From: Marinoscillum sp040222955
GTDB taxonomy: Bacteria > Bacteroidota > Bacteroidia > Cytophagales > Cyclobacteriaceae
NCBI RefSeq assembly: GCF_040222955.1
Contig: NZ_JAVKCA010000007.1
Coordinates: 186,001-250,000, forward strand
Direction: 5' to 3'
Length of the DNA stretch: 64,000 bases
Shown here: piece after piece, positions 32,024 to 40,741 of the stretch
Numbering within the stretch: position 1 is the stretch's first letter
Layout of the letters: each line of letters begins with the position of its first letter
Notes under the pieces: model-generated
What the model was told of the DNA's origin: nothing
Seen by the model: the letters and a program-made list of their open reading frames with translations, nothing else
The model's database searches: none
Position numbers and translations under genes: made by a program

Positions 32024-35000
32024 TTAAAAATAGGCGGTCACTTGTACCGATCCGGTATGGACCGCCGCACTTTCAGCTGACTTTCTTCCGAAATATTGAA
32101 GCGAAAGCTGCAACCCTTTGCCCAGTGACTGCTGCCAGTTGACATTCCACCTCTGGTTAGTGCCTGGCTGGAGTGCCTCCAGCAACTCATACCCCAGGTA
32201 TGAGTTGCTTTCTCCTTCAAATTGTATTTCCAGCCAGTTAAAAGAAGCGTTCAAATTGCCCTGTCCCGATCTTACCCAGGTCACTTCCAACTTGTATTCA
32301 TTGATCTGTGTATTCTCATCGCCCTCTTCCAGCCTTTGCTTGGCTCGCCTGCCATAGCCGGTGATCAGCCTGAAAGTATTCAGTGGCTGCCAGACCACTT
32401 CGCTTTCAATGGTCCTTCTCGCGAGGGTAAAATTTCTACTCTCCAGAAAATCCGAACGGATATCCGTTTCTCCGAAACCCCCACGCCCTCTTAGGGTAAC
32501 CACAGCACCGAACCCTATGCGATACGCAGCCAACCAATCGTGCTTCTCTCTAATCTCAAACCCACCGCTGAGCAACGATTTGCTACTCTGCCCCGAACGG
32601 GTCACGTCCATGCCCAATCCGGGAGCATTCCTATTATAGAAAATGGTATGACGGTAGAGGTTTCTTGCGGAGACCACCTGCTCTTCATTGAGGTCAAGGG
32701 AGAATGGATCCAGCCTCGAAACCAAACCCGGAGCGGTTGTTTTAAAATCATACTTGAGATTCGTATTGAATGACACTCTTGACAAGACTGGCAAAATTCC
32801 ACTTTCATCACGCCAACCCTCAGGCATTTTAGCATCCACAGTGTGCAGGTAGGTAGACTGGTAGGCATTGATGTACTCATCTGTAGGTGTGAACAATTTA
32901 ATATAGGTCTTCTCATCAGGGTTAATGGCTTCATAAAATTCATTGATGTCCTGTATTCCATCTTCATTTTCGTCGCGCCAGGTATGAGTACCCTCCCCGG
33001 TGGCCACATTCAGGAAAACAAATTCCCGTTTGAGCTCACGGATGTTAGCCGTAGCAAAGGTCAGATTGCTGGTAATGTGCCTGTCCGCAAAGTGCCCTAG
33101 CCAGGACACCCTACCGAGGACATTCTCATTGGTCTCTCTGGTACCAGCCTGTTCCTTCACCCTTCTGTAGTTGAACTGAGTGCCAATTTGGTGATTGGTC
33201 AGGCTTTTTGAATTCATGGTCAACCGGTATTCCTCTGCTTTGGTATAGGGACTTATCGTTCCTTCTACAGGGAGTTGATCCTTCCTACGGATGTAGTCTG
33301 CCCTGAAGGTGGTTCTCAACGAATCCCCACTCTCCATAAAAAAGTCATGAGCATCAAAATACATCAATGTGCTAATCACTTCTTCAGTGGCCACATCGGT
33401 GGTGGTATTATGATCTAATGAAAAGTTATAGCCGGGGCGTAGTACCCAATCCATTAGTTGAATTTGCTGACTGGACCGGAACCATTCTGACTGATAGCCC
33501 GAGGGTTGATTGGTCATTAGGAAGTTACTGGACCTGACTTCCATGGGGCCAATCCTGTGACCGACGTTCAACTCTTGCTGGGTACCCGCAACAACCTGAG
33601 ATCTATTTCTTAGGGTGAACGCATATTGGCCTCCATTGCGGTCATCTTTCCTTAATCCTATCTGAGCTGAAATAATCTGATCCTGGCGTGTCTTTAACGT
33701 GTCGGTGAACACATCATAACCCCAGTCTCTATCGTAATCAGCACTTCTGAATCGATCAATAAAAGTGAAATGCTTGTGATCAAACTCATAAGTCAGCTGT
33801 GCATTGACCGGGTAGCCGGGCAGAAATGAAATCTCCCGACCAGAGGATATCAAGCCCCCCTTCCAGGCAAAGCCGCTATTATCAGAGTCGTCTATGGGAG
33901 AATACAGATTCTGATCCAGGTTGGAGACTGCCAGTTCCTGATAGACCTGCTCATAAGTGCCTATTTTGGCCCGCAACCCGGAAACAAACATCCGCTTTTG
34001 GTTGGGTGTGGGAACGACCTGTATGGGGGCATAACTACCAGCACCTGTACCCACCCATTCATAGATTCGCCCATTGGAGGTAGTACTCGTAAGCATGTAG
34101 TCTCCGTTGCCCGGTCCTAGCTCGGAAAAACTAATCCTGAACACAGCCATTTCAGGGTCAGTACTTTGCTGGTAAATGGTGATCTTATTGCCTTCAGCAT
34201 CGACGGTGTCCAGCTTTTGATAAAGAATGGCATTTTCAATATAAGCGGTGGAATCTACACCAGAAATACTCGAGACACCACCATTGTCGCCCGCCAGTCT
34301 CAGGTTTTGTACATCGGATTCGTTCAGGTCGAAGGCCAGGGTATTGGATGGATTGTCTTTTTCCTGATAGTAATTGAAGTACACAGAAATGTGCTCATTG
34401 CTGAGCTGCTGAGCTGCGGAAAGGTTGGTTCTGGTATAAAACTGATTAGCAAACTCATAATCCACACGAATTCTGGAAAAACGGGTGATGATGACTGCAC
34501 TACTAAAGGTGACTTCCCCAAGGTTATAATCTATCACATAATCACGATCAAATCCACGCTCCAGCAACCTCCCATCCAGATAAACCCGCTCAGAATTGGC
34601 CATCACGATGATGAATCGCTCTCCATTGGCTCCTCGCAGTTTATAGGGTCCCTGCACACCTTCCTGTGGCTGTATCACCGCAGAGGTAAACTGACCTTTG
34701 GCCAGTGCCCCGGATACCTGAGAGGTGGATTTCCACTCCTTGCCCACGGAGGTGTGAGCCTTCATAGACAGCCCCTGCACATTTTTATAATACTTCAGGA
34801 AGTAACTTTCCTTCACTGGATTCTGAAGCACAATGTCTCCTGCGATAATCTCAAACTGATCATTGTATAACTTGATAAACACATTATCAAAATCTCTGAT
34901 TTGCTGTGTATTGCCTTCGGGCTGATACGGAATGTTTTGATCTGTAATGACAGCACTTACTTTCAGGTCTTCGCTGAGGTTGCCTTCCATTTGAAGATTG

Positions 35001-35512
35001 AGTGCTGAGTTCACAAATACATTCTGGCGGTTACCGAAAGTGACCCCCCGGGTGATCGCCCCAAAGGTGCTGACTGTACCGAAAGAAAAAATCTCCTCTT
35101 CTCTGATCGGGGAAATGGCAGTACCTCTTTCTCTCAGAGCTCCTGCAGTGTATTTATTCACATCTCGGTTGAAAACCGGCTGATGGATGACCTCAGAAAC
35201 CGAACGAAAACAAATCTCTACAGAGTCCTGAGAGATTGTCTGCAAAAGGGTGATGGTGCGGTGATCAGATTCCAGGCGAAATCCTACATCAGGATTGATG
35301 GAAATGCTGGCCGCTTCCACTGGCAACGTATCCAGTAAAACAGCTCCCTCAGCCAAATATGTACGGCACTTATAAGACTGGGACTGAACTGACAGAGTGA
35401 TCAGCCCCAACGAGAAAATGAGGCTAAACCGAATAGACAGGTAACGAGATATAGAAGGTAGTGCCTTTCCCCTGCTCCGATTCAAACCATATGTTACCGC
35501 CTGCGTTTTCAA
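32024..35512 (-). CDS. Large outer-membrane beta-barrel protein of unknown function
   Basis: 1162 residues if read from the ATG at 35512; a TTG at 35485 is also possible. Both start inside the end of the histidine kinase gene and give a signal peptide (LSIRFSLIFSLGLITLSVQSQS). The mature protein shows the motif SERVYLDGRLL...RDYVIDYNLGEVTFSSA (about 280-325), similar to a repeat in SprA-type secretion barrels. It also has a long series of amphipathic strands and a C-terminal strand ending in Phe (SVQVTAYF), the usual barrel-insertion signal. DENEDGIQDINE (about 860) is a perfect EF-hand type calcium loop. I recognise it as a conserved Bacteroidota outer-membrane family, not a TonB receptor; no role is known. 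Its 3' end is 4 bases from the convergent fusion gene. Confidence 0.78.
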   Translation of the reverse strand: MKTQAVTYGLNRSRGKALPSISRYLSIRFSLIFSLGLITLSVQSQSYKCRTYLAEGAVLLDTLPVEAASISINPDVGFRLESDHRTITLLQTISQDSVEICFRSVSEVIHQPVFNRDVNKYTAGALRERGTAISPIREEEIFSFGTVSTFGAITRGVTFGNRQNVFVNSALNLQMEGNLSEDLKVSAVITDQNIPYQPEGNTQQIRDFDNVFIKLYNDQFEIIAGDIVLQNPVKESYFLKYYKNVQGLSMKAHTSVGKEWKSTSQVSGALAKGQFTSAVIQPQEGVQGPYKLRGANGERFIIVMANSERVYLDGRLLERGFDRDYVIDYNLGEVTFSSAVIITRFSRIRVDYEFANQFYTRTNLSAAQQLSNEHISVYFNYYQEKDNPSNTLAFDLNESDVQNLRLAGDNGGVSSISGVDSTAYIENAILYQKLDTVDAEGNKITIYQQSTDPEMAVFRISFSELGPGNGDYMLTSTTSNGRIYEWVGTGAGSYAPIQVVPTPNQKRMFVSGLRAKIGTYEQVYQELAVSNLDQNLYSPIDDSDNSGFAWKGGLISSGREISFLPGYPVNAQLTYEFDHKHFTFIDRFRSADYDRDWGYDVFTDTLKTRQDQIISAQIGLRKDDRNGGQYAFTLRNRSQVVAGTQQELNVGHRIGPMEVRSSNFLMTNQPSGYQSEWFRSSQQIQLMDWVLRPGYNFSLDHNTTTDVATEEVISTLMYFDAHDFFMESGDSLRTTFRADYIRRKDQLPVEGTISPYTKAEEYRLTMNSKSLTNHQIGTQFNYRRVKEQAGTRETNENVLGRVSWLGHFADRHITSNLTFATANIRELKREFVFLNVATGEGTHTWRDENEDGIQDINEFYEAINPDEKTYIKLFTPTDEYINAYQSTYLHTVDAKMPEGWRDESGILPVLSRVSFNTNLKYDFKTTAPGLVSRLDPFSLDLNEEQVVSARNLYRHTIFYNRNAPGLGMDVTRSGQSSKSLLSGGFEIREKHDWLAAYRIGFGAVVTLRGRGGFGETDIRSDFLESRNFTLARRTIESEVVWQPLNTFRLITGYGRRAKQRLEEGDENTQINEYKLEVTWVRSGQGNLNASFNWLEIQFEGESNSYLGYELLEALQPGTNQRWNVNWQQSLGKGLQLSLQYFGRKSAESAAVHTGSVQVTAYF
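32181..32209 (+). terminator. Perfect 13-bp hairpin inside the outer-membrane protein gene
   Basis: Left arm 32181-32193, three-base loop CCA, right arm 32197-32209, followed on the plus strand by TTCTCCTT. It lies about 160 bases past the stop of the plus-strand fusion gene and would be its first hairpin. The T-tract is weak. Confidence 0.45.
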
Positions 35513-38500
35513 TTCCTTTTTTAGCTACAGCTAAACCTATCCCACTTCCTTTAGATTTTGTACTAAAATAAGGAGTAAATACTTTTTCTTTTTGCTCGTC
35601 GGAAATTCCCATTCCTGAATCCGCCACAGAAAGAATCATTTTATCTCCACTTACCCGTACCCCCACCTTTATTTTATGCATTTCGGTGGTCTCCTTTGAC
35701 TGTATGGCATTGAGTAAAATATTGGTAATGATTCGGCTGAAAATTTTCGGATCCAGGTAAACCATAACCGACTTTACCTCATACGCCTTCTTCAACGCTA
35801 CCTCATTGCTTTGATAGAGGTCTATAGTCTTATTCAAAAGACCTATCACCTCCACTGGCTCATTATTGGGTGCCGGCATTTTGGCAAACTCCGAAAAAGA
35901 GTCTGCAATGCTACTGAGCGAATCCACCTGACTGATAAGCGCTTCACAAGTCTTATATTCTTTGCTTTCGCTTTCGAATGATCGCATCATTTGTTGGATC
36001 TTCAGGCGCATAGGGGTCAGAGGGTTCTTGATCTCATGCGCCACCTGCCGGGCTATTTCGTTCCATGCCGACTCCTTCTGTATGGCTGCCAGAGCCTCTT
36101 TACTCTCCTCCAGTTTTACCAGCATGATGTTGTATTCTTTGACCAAACTTCCAATCTCATCCTGTGCTTCATAGTGGATGGGTTGATTGGTCTCTTCAAG
36201 GCTGATTTTTCTGATTCTCTCTCCTATCTTCTTCAGTGGTCTTACCAACTGACCGACAATGACGTTACCTCCAAGGAGTGAGATGAGAAATATAATTGAG
36301 AAAATAACCACAAGGCTATTAAACACTTCTACCTGCTGCTGGCGAAGGTGATTTTTAGAATCAAAATATGGCATGGATAAGAAAGCCATGAGGCGGCCAT
36401 CTTTGTAAGACCTCAGGGCCGTATAGGACGTCTTGAAGTCCAACTTTCCGATGGTCTCATCCAATATAATATTCTGTTCCCGTTTATTTTTAATCTGGTA
36501 ATATGCTTTCGTATCCAGCAATCTGGAAAGCAACCCCAACCTGAAAATCTCAGGTTGACTGGTAGTGACCAACCGCCCATTGAGGTCATAGATATTGAGA
36601 TCAGACTGTGCCAGAGTAGCGGCTTCCACTATCTCGTTGGCATATTCATCGATATTGATCTGGTTCGAGAAAAACATCTCAGACTGATCAAGGATGTTCT
36701 CAGCAATATTATAGCTCCGCTTCTGGAAGTTTCGGTCTATCTCTTCCCGGTAAGAAGAGTTCAATGTGTTAATCAAGGCTACACTCACCACCAGCATAGG
36801 CAATAAAAAGGACAAACCCAGGTAGATCTGAATTTTGGTAGAAAGATTGAGCTGGCCTCCTGATATGAAAATGCGGGCCCCAAGAAAAAGAAAACCGGTG
36901 AAGAAAACCAGTAGCAAAAACATAAAGCTTGAATTGGCGAGGATCGCCTGAGTCCCGTAGGTGGGAGACACGATAATCACCGTGCGATTGTCTACGGTCT
37001 TTAGTCCAAAGTAATGGTACCCTCCTTTCTCAAGCCCTGCGTCATAAAGCTCCTCATCCTGAAACTCCGCACCTGAAAGCTTATTTTCAAAGCTATATCG
37101 TCCTTGCTTGTACAGCATCTCACCATTCTTGTAAACTGCATAGTCAAACTCCACTTTACTCCCCAGGTAATATTTACTTTCCAAAAGTAACTCCGGAAAC
37201 ACACTGGATGGAATATACTTCTTAAGTGTAAGCTCCAGTAAAATGTAACCTACCTGGCGCCCATATGCCGAAATTTCCAGAAAACACAGGTATTTGTTGC
37301 GAACGTTCTCTTCCCTGTCCTCCATGAAATAAATGCCGTCATAGTCGGTATGATACTCAGGAATGGCATACTCCCGCTGCCAGGACTCATATGATTTCGT
37401 TGAAACATCGGGTTGCAGAGATTCTCCAGCTGCATCGAACAGATAAACATCTATGTCATACTTCTTAAAATAGGATGCCAGAAACTGCCTTTTGATCTTC
37501 TCCCTGATATTCTGCCGGGCCAAAATCTTACTCATAAGGCGTGTTCGGACATATCGGTCCTGAGAAATTTCCTGGATTATTTCACTCAGATAATACTCAC
37601 CAATGATGTCATTTCTGATCAAAAGCCTGTTGGCAAACTTCTCTTTGGCTACCAAATCGTCCTTTTCGTAATGTTTGTAAACTGCCAGGGCACTGACAAT
37701 GGAAATGGTTGCGAAAATCATGACCAGAAATATGAAAGTCTGATAACGGAGCCTATTGATGGCTTTACTGAACTTCCAGAAGTCAACCAAACAGGAAAGC
37801 AGCACAAAAGCACTCGCGTACCCAATAGCCGGACCGGGTAGAAAAATGGTCAGAGGGAGCGCGCTCACCATGAGCATATACTTGAGCTTTTTATCAACTG
37901 GGAGGATGAACAGTATCAACTGACACATACTGAAAATAAGCATCACCGATAGGCCTATTAATATCAAAAATGCATAGGCACTGATTCTTAGCTCATTAAA
38001 AACGATAGAGCTACTAATATCCAATTCCACCTGCGAATGTTCTAACAGTAGCCAAGTGGAGCCATAAACCAACCATCCAGCCACAACGATGACAATAGAA
38101 ACTAGTACTCCTGTCCCAATGGCTCTTTGTCTGGACAACTTACTCACCCAATCCGGCAGGTCACCAACTACAGAGCTATATACTATGGCAGAGATGGTAA
38201 AAAGTACAAGCCCATTGGCCAGTAAGTCTCCAAGCGTAGGATTGAGCAGATCAGCTGCAAAAAATACCGGATTGAAGAGGTCCCAGTCACTAACACCCGT
38301 CTGTGTATACCAGTAAAGAATCAGCCTCCATCCCACAATAGTCAACACTAAAAGCGCAGATTTTTGAAGTTTGGAATAGTGATACCTCACCGAAACTTCC
38401 ATAAAAAACCAAACACAAAGCATACCGATGAGTAGCAAAATGATCAATCCAATCCACTCACCATTGGGCCGTCCCTGCACAGGAATATCGGCCTTAAACA

Positions 38501-39029
38501 AGGGAGTGTCATTGAAAGCAAAAGAATGAAGGCCACTCTCAGTAACTCTCAACTCATAAGCCTCAAAAACTTCACTATTGAGGTGGTCTGACAGGTATTG
38601 GTTTTTGACAGGTGGGCTTTCATATAGGGTAACGATCGAAAAAATTTCAATCAGATCCCGGTCTGTTACTACCTGTCTTCTCTTGACAATCCTCCCACCA
38701 AAATCATCCTTGATGGTATAAAGGGTATCTGACTTCTTTAAAGTGCCGTATTCAGGATAAAACTGATTGTCAGTCCAGTATACCAATCCACCATTCACAA
38801 ATACCCGCTTACTAAAAGTGGCATCTCCTTTAATGGAAAAAGGATTAGTATACACAGCCAGCTCATTCTCAAATTGATCAATGTCTTGCTGCTGGGCCCG
38901 AAGAACCGTTTGCAAATTAGCGGTTACGATCTCCTCTATTGCGCGAGGAGAGCGGTTGCTTGTCATCCAATAGAAAAGGACACCCAAAACAACTATTGAG
39001 AAGAAAAAAAAGCTGATTTTTAGCCGCAT
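35424..39029 (-). CDS. NtrY-like membrane sensor histidine kinase
   Basis: 1201 residues. After an N-terminal helix and an extracytoplasmic segment (about 25-190) come roughly eight membrane helices (190-450), a second periplasmic part, two more helices (about 705-770), a Cache-like region, a last helix (about 890-915) and a HAMP domain. The kinase core has the phospho-acceptor His998 in RQVAHEIKNPLTPM, the N box NILLNAIQ (about 1103), G1 DSGMG (1138) and GSGIGLAVAKKG. This matches the NtrY branch seen in Bacteroidota. It senses an unknown signal and has no response regulator gene nearby. The outer-membrane protein gene begins inside its last 89 bases, which suggests translational coupling. 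Confidence 0.9.
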   Translation of the reverse strand: MRLKISFFFFSIVVLGVLFYWMTSNRSPRAIEEIVTANLQTVLRAQQQDIDQFENELAVYTNPFSIKGDATFSKRVFVNGGLVYWTDNQFYPEYGTLKKSDTLYTIKDDFGGRIVKRRQVVTDRDLIEIFSIVTLYESPPVKNQYLSDHLNSEVFEAYELRVTESGLHSFAFNDTPLFKADIPVQGRPNGEWIGLIILLLIGMLCVWFFMEVSVRYHYSKLQKSALLVLTIVGWRLILYWYTQTGVSDWDLFNPVFFAADLLNPTLGDLLANGLVLFTISAIVYSSVVGDLPDWVSKLSRQRAIGTGVLVSIVIVVAGWLVYGSTWLLLEHSQVELDISSSIVFNELRISAYAFLILIGLSVMLIFSMCQLILFILPVDKKLKYMLMVSALPLTIFLPGPAIGYASAFVLLSCLVDFWKFSKAINRLRYQTFIFLVMIFATISIVSALAVYKHYEKDDLVAKEKFANRLLIRNDIIGEYYLSEIIQEISQDRYVRTRLMSKILARQNIREKIKRQFLASYFKKYDIDVYLFDAAGESLQPDVSTKSYESWQREYAIPEYHTDYDGIYFMEDREENVRNKYLCFLEISAYGRQVGYILLELTLKKYIPSSVFPELLLESKYYLGSKVEFDYAVYKNGEMLYKQGRYSFENKLSGAEFQDEELYDAGLEKGGYHYFGLKTVDNRTVIIVSPTYGTQAILANSSFMFLLLVFFTGFLFLGARIFISGGQLNLSTKIQIYLGLSFLLPMLVVSVALINTLNSSYREEIDRNFQKRSYNIAENILDQSEMFFSNQINIDEYANEIVEAATLAQSDLNIYDLNGRLVTTSQPEIFRLGLLSRLLDTKAYYQIKNKREQNIILDETIGKLDFKTSYTALRSYKDGRLMAFLSMPYFDSKNHLRQQQVEVFNSLVVIFSIIFLISLLGGNVIVGQLVRPLKKIGERIRKISLEETNQPIHYEAQDEIGSLVKEYNIMLVKLEESKEALAAIQKESAWNEIARQVAHEIKNPLTPMRLKIQQMMRSFESESKEYKTCEALISQVDSLSSIADSFSEFAKMPAPNNEPVEVIGLLNKTIDLYQSNEVALKKAYEVKSVMVYLDPKIFSRIITNILLNAIQSKETTEMHKIKVGVRVSGDKMILSVADSGMGISDEQKEKVFTPYFSTKSKGSGIGLAVAKKGIENAGGNIWFESEQGKGTTFYISLPVYSV

Positions 39030-39056
39030 ATCTTAGACAATCACTCCCAAGATACA

Positions 39057-39440
39057 CTATTTGAACTTTTCCGGGTCGTAAGTCACTCCACCGAAAACAT
39101 AGGTAAATATGACCCTGGAATACCTAAAGGTGAAGGGGTACAAAAGGAGTGCCACAACCGATATGCTAATAATGTAAGTTTCAAGTGACGGATCTCCTGC
39201 AAAAACATATAGGACAAATACGGACGTCAAAAAAATACCGACGGAGAGTGCATAACTCACGTACATGGCGCCATAGTAAAACCCGGGTTCCTGCTCAAAG
39301 CGATGACTACAATGTGGACAGTTCTCATGCATGGCGCCAAACTTCCTCAAGTTCAATACAGGGTACAGAAACATATTCCCCTCCCGACACCTGGGACACT
39401 TCCCTTCAACTATGGCCTGTAATGGCCCTTTTTTTGTCAT
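39057..39440 (-). CDS. DUF983 family protein
   Basis: 127 residues from the ATG at 39440 (an ATG at 39452 adds MQKS). Two CxxC pairs, CPRC (about 14-17) and CPHC (about 41-44), form a zinc-ribbon-like head; two membrane helices follow (about 60-105), and the tail is VFGGVTYDPEKFK. DUF983 proteins are found with cytochrome oxidase genes in many Bacteroidota and alphaproteobacteria; role unknown, possibly in oxidase assembly. The start overlaps the end of the next gene upstream by 35 bases. Confidence 0.9.
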   Translation of the reverse strand: MTKKGPLQAIVEGKCPRCREGNMFLYPVLNLRKFGAMHENCPHCSHRFEQEPGFYYGAMYVSYALSVGIFLTSVFVLYVFAGDPSLETYIISISVVALLLYPFTFRYSRVIFTYVFGGVTYDPEKFK

Positions 39441-39663
39441 TGACTTTTGCATTGCGATACCAGATGAACGCCACCAGTCCTATGATCAGATATGGAGCGC
39501 AGAATAGATAGAGAATACCGAAATTTAGCCCAGCAGCCAGGGCTGTGTCACCATGACTCACATTATTCACCACCTGGGTCCTACACATGGCGCATTGCGC
39601 ATGAGCCAGCACAGGTGTCGAGAACAGAACAATAACAGATAGTAGATATTTGAGTCGTTTCAT
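39406..39663 (-). CDS. Small Cys-containing membrane protein of the oxidase accessory cluster
   Basis: 85 residues. A cleavable signal (MKRLKYLLSVIVLFSTPVLAHAQ) precedes CAMCRTQVVNNVSHGDTALAAGLNFGILYLF and one further membrane helix (LYLFCAPYLIIGLVAFIWY), then a basic cytoplasmic tail. The CAMC motif at the mature N-terminus could bind metal or form a disulfide in the periplasm. I know such a gene beside oxidase genes in Bacteroidota but no function. It overlaps the DUF983 gene. Confidence 0.82.
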   Translation of the reverse strand: MKRLKYLLSVIVLFSTPVLAHAQCAMCRTQVVNNVSHGDTALAAGLNFGILYLFCAPYLIIGLVAFIWYRNAKVNDKKRAITGHS

Positions 39664-39694
39664 GCCGAAAAAACAGCCTTCAGGTTATTAAGGT

Positions 39695-40285
39695 TCAAAG
39701 GTAATAAGGACTGATCATAAGGTAAACGATAACTCCGGTTACCGACACATATAACCACACCGGGAAGGTATACTTTACGATCTTTGTATGTTTAACAAAC
39801 TGACCGGTAAGCGCATAATAAAAAGCGAATAATACAAATGGAACCACCACTATCGATAATGCGATGTGCGAAAGTAGAGTAAGCAAATAAACTGTTCGAT
39901 ACCCCCCTATTTCAGCGCGTTCCGCATCACTTAATACACCATCGTGATTGATGTCTCCATAAACCGTGGACACTGTAGAGGCATGATATAAGACATAGGA
40001 CAGTAAAAAAAGTGTCCCGAGCCCCAGGGCTGTCATCATCAGGTTACGATGCAGGGTGGTGCGCCGGGCTTTTATGGCAGCCAAAGCCGCGAGCAACAGA
40101 ACGGCTGTAGCACTGTTGATCACAGCATTCAGCGTCGGTAAAAGCTGTATCCAACCTCCCTTCTCAAATGACAGATTAACAGGTGCAAATAACAAGACGG
40201 CTACCACCACAGGGATCACCACAGAGATCACCATAATCCACTTTGAGTAGGACTTACTCGATTGAAGTATCTGTTCCATTTTCAA
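39695..40285 (-). CDS. DUF420 family membrane protein with an EF-hand loop
   Basis: 196 residues with about five membrane helices (18-36, 48-67, 80-100, 130-155, 170-192). DUF420 proteins (CtaM-like in Firmicutes) are linked to cytochrome oxidase assembly; the conserved YHAS histidine near residue 104 is present. Between two helices lies DINHDGVLSDAE (about 112-123), a perfect match to the 12-residue EF-hand calcium loop, where other family members usually have only a short glycine loop. The start overlaps the end of the SCO-like gene by 32 bases, so the two are coupled. Confidence 0.88.
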   Translation of the reverse strand: MKMEQILQSSKSYSKWIMVISVVIPVVVAVLLFAPVNLSFEKGGWIQLLPTLNAVINSATAVLLLAALAAIKARRTTLHRNLMMTALGLGTLFLLSYVLYHASTVSTVYGDINHDGVLSDAERAEIGGYRTVYLLTLLSHIALSIVVVPFVLFAFYYALTGQFVKHTKIVKYTFPVWLYVSVTGVIVYLMISPYYL

Positions 40286-40673
40286 GGTTTAATAAATAAA
40301 TATCAATTTCAGCCAGCAGTCTATCCACTTCCTCACGATTCAAATCGAATTCCCCTCGGATCATTCCCCTATGATCAACTAAATAAATGGCTGCAGGCAA
40401 ATGGCAGGAATCCAACGGGTACTCCAGGTAGCCAATCTTCTTGAGCCCTTCCATTTTTGACACAATTCGTTTGCGCTCATTCACAAAATTCAGGGCTTCA
40501 TCAGCATCCAAAACCACGAAACTGCTGTCGTTGATACAGGAGGTCTTCCACTCACCCAGCACAGGTAATTCAAAACGGTTCTCACCAAATGCTTGTAAGA
40601 AGAAATACCAGGCAACAGGTAATCCAAAAACAATCACAAAAAAGACAATAACTATGGGCCTGTTTTTGTTCAT
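40254..40673 (-). CDS. Shortened SCO-like protein lacking the CxxxC copper site
   Basis: 139 residues from the ATG at 40673 (a second ATG at 40679 adds two residues). One N-terminal membrane anchor (residues 6-26) is followed by FGENRFELPVLGEW, like the start of Bacteroidota SCO proteins, and it ends in IYLVDHRGMIRGEFDLN...VDRLLAEIDIYLL, like their C-terminus. The middle is about 80 residues shorter than usual, and no CxxxC motif is present; only two isolated cysteines remain (TSC and DSC). True SCO proteins deliver copper to CuA of subunit II. This one either has another role or has lost that function. It lies in the usual SCO position, upstream of DUF420. Confidence 0.72.
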   Translation of the reverse strand: MNKNRPIVIVFFVIVFGLPVAWYFFLQAFGENRFELPVLGEWKTSCINDSSFVVLDADEALNFVNERKRIVSKMEGLKKIGYLEYPLDSCHLPAAIYLVDHRGMIRGEFDLNREEVDRLLAEIDIYLLNLENGTDTSIE

Positions 40674-40681
40674 AATCATTC

Positions 40682-40718
40682 AAAAAAAAATCATGTCCAA
40701 CAAAATTAGACATGATTT
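40682..40718 (-). terminator. Intrinsic terminator after the oxidase operon
   Basis: On the minus strand a 10-bp perfect stem (40718-40709 with 40697-40688) and 11-base loop run directly into Ts down to 40682. It lies 24 bases past the subunit IV stop and ahead of the SCO-like gene, so it should reduce or stop read-through. The loop contains TAATTTTG (40708-40701), a match to the -7 consensus. Confidence 0.78.
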
Positions 40719-40741
40719 AAATATTCATTCCTTCTATTAAT

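Noticed and set aside
34166..34870. 234-codon open frame on the plus strand opposite the outer-membrane protein gene
   Set aside because: Composition is that of a reverse-complement frame; no start context, promoter or family match.
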